From contig DKGN01000009.1 of the NCBI GenBank assembly GCA_002453275.1, forward strand, positions 1-15,472: DNA of 15,472 nt. Direction: 5' to 3'. Below, piece by piece: positions 12,285-15,472 of this stretch; positions within the stretch are counted from its first letter, which is position 1, and every line of letters starts with the position of its first letter. A program made the position numbers and the translations under genes. This stretch comes from Caryophanales bacterium UBA6769 (GTDB taxonomy: Bacteria; Bacillota; Bacilli; Bacillales; UBA6769). The notes beneath the pieces were generated by a model that was given only the letters and a program-made list of their open reading frames with translations, had not been told where the DNA came from and ran no database searches.

Positions 12285-13769
12285 TTAGTCTTCTATTAAT
12301 GATTGAACGACGTGATCGATGCGGTTGACCATTTCAACGGACTGACTATTGTGTACAGTATGTTCATGCACGGTAGCAGTGAGTTCTTCCATCGTGGCGG
12401 TCGTTTCTTCGATTGCCGCCGCAAATTCATTGATCGCTCGCTCGATAAATTCATTTGACGATTCGACATGTCCAGAATGGACCGCAAGGTGTTCGACTTG
12501 TTCTTGTAGTCTGTCAATGGCGTCGTCAATCGAGATGAAGGCTTGTCTCGTTTCTTCTGTTTTTGCTAAGTTTACTTGCATAAGTTCAGCATTTTCTGTC
12601 ATTTGTTTATGGTTAGATTCGGTGCTTTCATTGACCTCAATTAAGTTTCTTGAAATTTGTGAAGCGGTTTCTGATGTTAATTCAGATAAATTCTTTACTT
12701 CATTTGCAACGACGGCGAATCCTTTGCCATGATCTCCCGCTCTTGCGGCTTCAATTGAAGCATTTAGTGCAAGTAAGTTAGTTTGGGCTGCGATTTCTTC
12801 GATATTATGTGCGAAGGAAGTCGTTTCTTTTATTTTACTTGCTAAAAAAGTCATTTCCTCAGCTGATTTTTCAATCATTTCTTGGAAATTGCCTGTTTGT
12901 TCAATCAATTCTTCGACAAGCGTTCTTCCATTATCTGAAGAATCATTTGTAGTCGTCGCCTGATTGCTCAAATCATTCAATAATTCAGACATTTCATCAA
13001 CTGCTTTTGAAGTATCTTCAATGGATGACTGAATGTCTGTAATTCTTTCAGTTGATGTTTGCATGGCGGAAGAAACTTCTTGAAAGGCGATGTCCATTTC
13101 CTGTAGCGATTGCAAATTCTCTTCGCTTTGCTCTGCAAGTCGCCCCGTATTTTCACCGACAATTTCGGTGTTTGTATGCAACATCTCTTGTCTTTTTTTG
13201 TTCTGTTCAAATTGTTCAGCAATTTGAATTTGACTATCTTCAGTTTGTTTTTGCATTGATGCTGACACACGTTGTTGCGTAAAAAGGACGATAATGACGA
13301 GTACAGTTAATAAATAAATTGACGTCGTATTGCTTGAATCAAATCCGAGAGTACTTCCGTATGAGATGATAACGAAAGTCTGCATAATGAGCGCCAATAG
13401 CGAGGCTACGGATAAAATGATCCAATTTGAATAAATGGAAGCGACCGCTAACATAAAAAAGGGTAGAAGTAGGCTCGTCAGCGACGCATTTGTCATCGCA
13501 ATCGCGAATAAACAAATGAATGTCGCAATATTTAATAAATAAGGAATAATATGAGTGCCAACATTCCTTTTTTGCATATAAAATGCAGTCGAAATCCCAA
13601 CAACAACGCTAATTGCAATAATTACTGCAGACAAATACTCTTTTGACAAGACAACATTCACTAAAATTCCAATCGCCCCTGAAACAACAAGTAGAATCAT
13701 CATTAAATTATTTTTTCGTCGTAAATCTTCTGTTCGGATCGCTTCTATCGTTAAAGATTCGCTTCCCAA
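12285..13769 (-). CDS. Methyl-accepting chemotaxis protein, six-helix membrane domain, no external sensor
   Basis: The N-terminal third (to about residue 165) has six hydrophobic helices with very short connecting loops, so there is no extracellular ligand domain; no HAMP domain is apparent either. The rest is a cytoplasmic coiled-coil signalling domain, with the highly conserved hairpin tip EEIAAQTNLLALNASIEAARAGDHGKGFAVV (about 325-354; positions 328-357 if counted from the upstream GTG) that contacts CheA and CheW. Glu/Gln/Ala-rich methylation-type segments flank it. The signal may be sensed inside the membrane. AGGGGG at 13783-13778 is too close to GTG 13778; TTG 13769 (8 nt) gives 494 residues, and TTG 13772 (5 nt) is the alternative. 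Confidence 0.92.
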   Translation of the reverse strand: MGSESLTIEAIRTEDLRRKNNLMMILLVVSGAIGILVNVVLSKEYLSAVIIAISVVVGISTAFYMQKRNVGTHIIPYLLNIATFICLFAIAMTNASLTSLLLPFFMLAVASIYSNWIILSVASLLALIMQTFVIISYGSTLGFDSSNTTSIYLLTVLVIIVLFTQQRVSASMQKQTEDSQIQIAEQFEQNKKRQEMLHTNTEIVGENTGRLAEQSEENLQSLQEMDIAFQEVSSAMQTSTERITDIQSSIEDTSKAVDEMSELLNDLSNQATTTNDSSDNGRTLVEELIEQTGNFQEMIEKSAEEMTFLASKIKETTSFAHNIEEIAAQTNLLALNASIEAARAGDHGKGFAVVANEVKNLSELTSETASQISRNLIEVNESTESNHKQMTENAELMQVNLAKTEETRQAFISIDDAIDRLQEQVEHLAVHSGHVESSNEFIERAINEFAAAIEETTATMEELTATVHEHTVHNSQSVEMVNRIDHVVQSLIED

Positions 13770-13908
13770 CAACGACACCCCCTATATTTTTGTGCGTTCG
13801 GAAAATAATCAATTTACTAGTGAAAACGTGTTCATAAAATGGATCCAGTAACGTTAGATTCATGAATGCAAAAGCAAATTCGTGCCACAATAAGAACGTT
13901 CAATTTTT

Positions 13909-14793
13909 TTATAAAGGATATTTTTTCGTAATATCGATAAATTCCCGCACCGCGAAAGGTAAGTATTTGTTCCTTTTCCAAATCATGCCTAGCTCTAAGT
14001 TGATCGTTGGTTGCTCGAAAGGAATTGTTACAATTTTGTTATTAGTAATCGTTTCGCATATTTGACTTGGCAAAAGTGCAATTCCAAGCTTAGCTTCGAC
14101 CATTTCAATCATAAAGTCGCGCTGGGAACTTTCACAGACAATATGCGGATAAATATCGTTGCGGGCACACTCTTCCATAATGCTGTCGTGAAGAGAAAAG
14201 TCATGTCGATACTGAATAAGTGGCTCGGAATCAATATCCATAAACGACACCGTTGACTTGCTTGCCAGACGATGTTCCTCGTGAGCGATGAGCATTAAAG
14301 GATCCCTTAATAACTTTATCGTCTCAAAACTTCCTTTTTGAATAGGTAAGTTGCAAATTAATCCAATATCGAGAATACCTTCCTCGACACCGTCTTTTAT
14401 TTTTTTTGAGCCGACTTCGGTTAAAGTCACTTCAATTTGTGGATAAGTTTCGATGAATTGGCTTATAATTGTCGAGAAAAAAGCAGCTCCAATAATGGGT
14501 GGGATTCCAATCCGGACTTCACCTTTTTTTAAGTTGACGACATCGTTTAATTCAGAGGTTAAGTTGTTAAACGCTTCAATGACCGTTTTTGCATTGACGA
14601 GTAATGCCTTTCCAGCATCGGTTAATTCCAATTGTTTGGCTGAGCGATAAAAAAGGGGGACACCTAATTCATCTTCCATGCTTTTAATCGTCTTACTTAA
14701 TGAAGGTTGGGAAACGAGAAGAACTGAAGCGGCCTTTGTAAAATTAAGCTGTTTTGCAATTTCAAGAAAATACTCTAGCTGACGAATATCCAT
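13909..14793 (-). CDS. LysR-family transcriptional regulator
   Basis: The 294-residue protein has the standard LysR length. Residues 1-60 form the winged helix-turn-helix (MDIRQLEYFLEIAKQLNFTK, with A-A-x-x-L-x-x-S-Q-P-S-L-S-K and LELTDAG), and 90-290 form the periplasmic-binding-like effector domain (GEVRIGIPPI, DIGLICN, LGIALLPS). It would bind DNA as a dimer or tetramer and respond to a small molecule, not identifiable here. ATG 14793 follows AAAGGG at 9 nt. It is divergent from malate synthase G with a 160-bp shared control region, the usual arrangement for a LysR regulator and its target, so control of glyoxylate assimilation is a fair inference. It also precedes the chemoreceptor on the same strand. 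Confidence 0.95.
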   Translation of the reverse strand: MDIRQLEYFLEIAKQLNFTKAASVLLVSQPSLSKTIKSMEDELGVPLFYRSAKQLELTDAGKALLVNAKTVIEAFNNLTSELNDVVNLKKGEVRIGIPPIIGAAFFSTIISQFIETYPQIEVTLTEVGSKKIKDGVEEGILDIGLICNLPIQKGSFETIKLLRDPLMLIAHEEHRLASKSTVSFMDIDSEPLIQYRHDFSLHDSIMEECARNDIYPHIVCESSQRDFMIEMVEAKLGIALLPSQICETITNNKIVTIPFEQPTINLELGMIWKRNKYLPFAVREFIDITKKYPL

Positions 14794-14840
14794 ACAAGCA
14801 ACCCTTTCTATTCTTTTTCTAAACTGAAACTACTATCAGT

Positions 14841-14855
14841 ATAACAAAAGGTTAT
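14841..14855. promoter_or_regulatory. Candidate LysR-type T-N11-A binding site
   Basis: ATAACAAAAGGTTAT is a 5-5-5 inverted repeat containing TAAC...GTTA, the T-N11-A form of LysR-type sites. It overlaps a minus-strand TATACT (14843-14838), a likely -10 of the lysR gene, so binding here would fit self-repression along with control of the divergent gene. Confidence 0.5.
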
Positions 14856-14878
14856 AGCGACCATGCAAAACATATATT

Positions 14879-14907
14879 TTCATTTATAGGTCTACTTATA
14901 TTAGAAT
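14879..14907 (+). promoter_or_regulatory. Putative promoter of malate synthase G
   Basis: TTCATT (14879-14884), 17 bp, TAGAAT (14902-14907); five of six matches in the -10 and three in the -35, which suits an activator-dependent promoter. The leader to GTG 14954 would be about 40 nt. Confidence 0.45.
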
Positions 14908-14912
14908 ATAAG
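14895..14912. promoter_or_regulatory. 18-bp palindrome over the malate synthase -10, candidate operator
   Basis: CTTATATT-AG-AATATAAG is a perfect 8-bp inverted repeat with a 2-bp centre, covering the predicted -10. A repressor bound here would block the promoter. Its AT content means chance occurrence cannot be excluded. Confidence 0.45.
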
Positions 14913-14953
14913 ATGGATAGAGAAAGAACAATTATTTTAAGGAGGAATTACGT

Positions 14954-15472
14954 GTGGCTGAATACGTAAAAACAGGTAATCTTCAAGTAGCAAAAGTTCT
15001 TTACGACTTTGTGAATTCAGAAGGACTCCCAGGAACAGGTCTCGAGCAAGAGAAATTTTGGGCTGATCTGAATCAGTTAATCGCTGACCTTGCTCCGAAA
15101 AACAAGGCATTATTAGAAAAAAGAGCAGACATTCAACAAAAAATTGACGCGTGGCATAAGGAAAACAAAACATTTGACGCTAGTAAATACAAATCATTTT
15201 TACAAGACATCGGCTATTTAGAGCCAGAAGTAGAAGACTTTAAGATTTCTACAGAAGGACTTGACGACGAGATTAAAGTCCAAGCTGGACCACAACTCGT
15301 TGTGCCTATTAACAACGCACGCTATGCAATCAACGCTGCAAATGCACGTTGGGGCTCATTTTACGACGCATTATATGGAACAGACGTGATTAGTGAAGAA
15401 GGCGGCGCAGAGAAAAAAGGTGCCTACAACCCTGTACGTGGAGACAAAGTTATCGAGTATGCGAAAAATTTC
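14954..15472 (+). CDS. glcB: Malate synthase G, N-terminal part (3' end outside window)
   Basis: The frame is open from GTG 14954 to the window end, 173 codons. AAGGAGGAA (14939-14947) sits at ideal distance, and the start gives the typical N-terminus. GNLQVAKVLYDFVNSEGLPGTG, EKFWADLNQLIADLAPKN, AGPQLVVPINNARYAINAANARWGS and YDALYGTDVI are signatures of the long isoform G (about 720 residues), which condenses glyoxylate with acetyl-CoA to malate in the cytoplasm. About a quarter of the enzyme is visible; the catalytic TIM barrel residues lie beyond the edge. The role is growth on acetate, glycolate or other glyoxylate sources. The divergent LysR gene is the likely regulator. Confidence 0.96.
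   Translation, partial: MAEYVKTGNLQVAKVLYDFVNSEGLPGTGLEQEKFWADLNQLIADLAPKNKALLEKRADIQQKIDAWHKENKTFDASKYKSFLQDIGYLEPEVEDFKISTEGLDDEIKVQAGPQLVVPINNARYAINAANARWGSFYDALYGTDVISEEGGAEKKGAYNPVRGDKVIEYAKNF

Noticed and set aside
12184..12288. 34-residue hydrophobic ORF before the chemoreceptor end
   Set aside because: It has no ribosome site and its end runs through the chemoreceptor terminator and stop; kept only as a possible remnant in the intergenic entry.
12296..13282. Overlapping ORFs on both strands within the chemoreceptor gene
   Set aside because: They are shadows of a gene with an unmistakable chemoreceptor signalling tip.
14937..15173. 78-residue minus-strand ORF over the malate synthase start
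   Set aside because: It is antisense to the malate synthase G coding region and its ribosome site, with no features of its own.
1..15472. CRISPR array, tRNA, rRNA, phage module or toxin-antitoxin pair
   Set aside because: I looked for regular short repeats, tRNA-like ends and known motifs and saw none. The lipoprotein/membrane cluster at 10821-11950 was considered as a toxin-immunity set but has no recognisable toxin feature.

Overview
The window looks like a chromosomal piece of a low-GC, Gram-positive, endospore-former-type bacterium (Bacillaceae). Reasons: strong purine-rich ribosome binding sites, many TTG and GTG starts, lipoproteins with typical Firmicute lipoboxes, a Bacillus-type LexA box, OpuAC closely resembling the B. 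subtilis protein, MgtE, and a TetA(L)-like 14-helix exporter. Glycine betaine uptake, Mg2+ transport and malate synthase G would fit a salt- or alkali-tolerant member, but the species cannot be told from this sequence.

Layout. 1-2381 (+): 3' end of an acyl-CoA dehydrogenase, a PaaI-like hotdog thioesterase and a 14-helix MFS exporter. 2396-4356 (-): an NAD(P)-dependent aldehyde dehydrogenase with its own terminator, then a small YhjD-like protein whose promoter carries a near-perfect Bacillus SOS (LexA) box. 4593-5864 (+): three small genes, a PCYCGC-motif lipoprotein, an unrecognised 65-residue basic protein and a DsrE-family protein, closed by strong terminators. 6071-8645 (+): MgtE Mg2+ transporter and a stand-alone OpuAC glycine betaine binding lipoprotein.

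8646-12284 is an accessory, decayed stretch. It holds an IS3-type transposase remnant, a broken membrane ORF whose end copies the 3' end of mgtE, one copy of a 40-bp repeat whose second copy lies in the chemoreceptor terminator, two unknown membrane-anchored proteins with TTG starts, a degenerate reading frame, a shortened lipoprotein paralogue coupled to a small membrane protein, and the full-length lipoprotein head-to-head with it.

12285-15472 returns to ordinary chromosome: a six-helix chemoreceptor without an extracellular sensor (-), a LysR regulator (-) and, divergent from it, the start of malate synthase G (+). The shared 160-bp control region has two clear inverted repeats. I see no rRNA, tRNA, CRISPR array, complete insertion sequence or recognisable defence system. 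The most informative signals are the SOS box, the duplicated mgtE tail bracketing opuAC, and the inverted lipoprotein paralogues.
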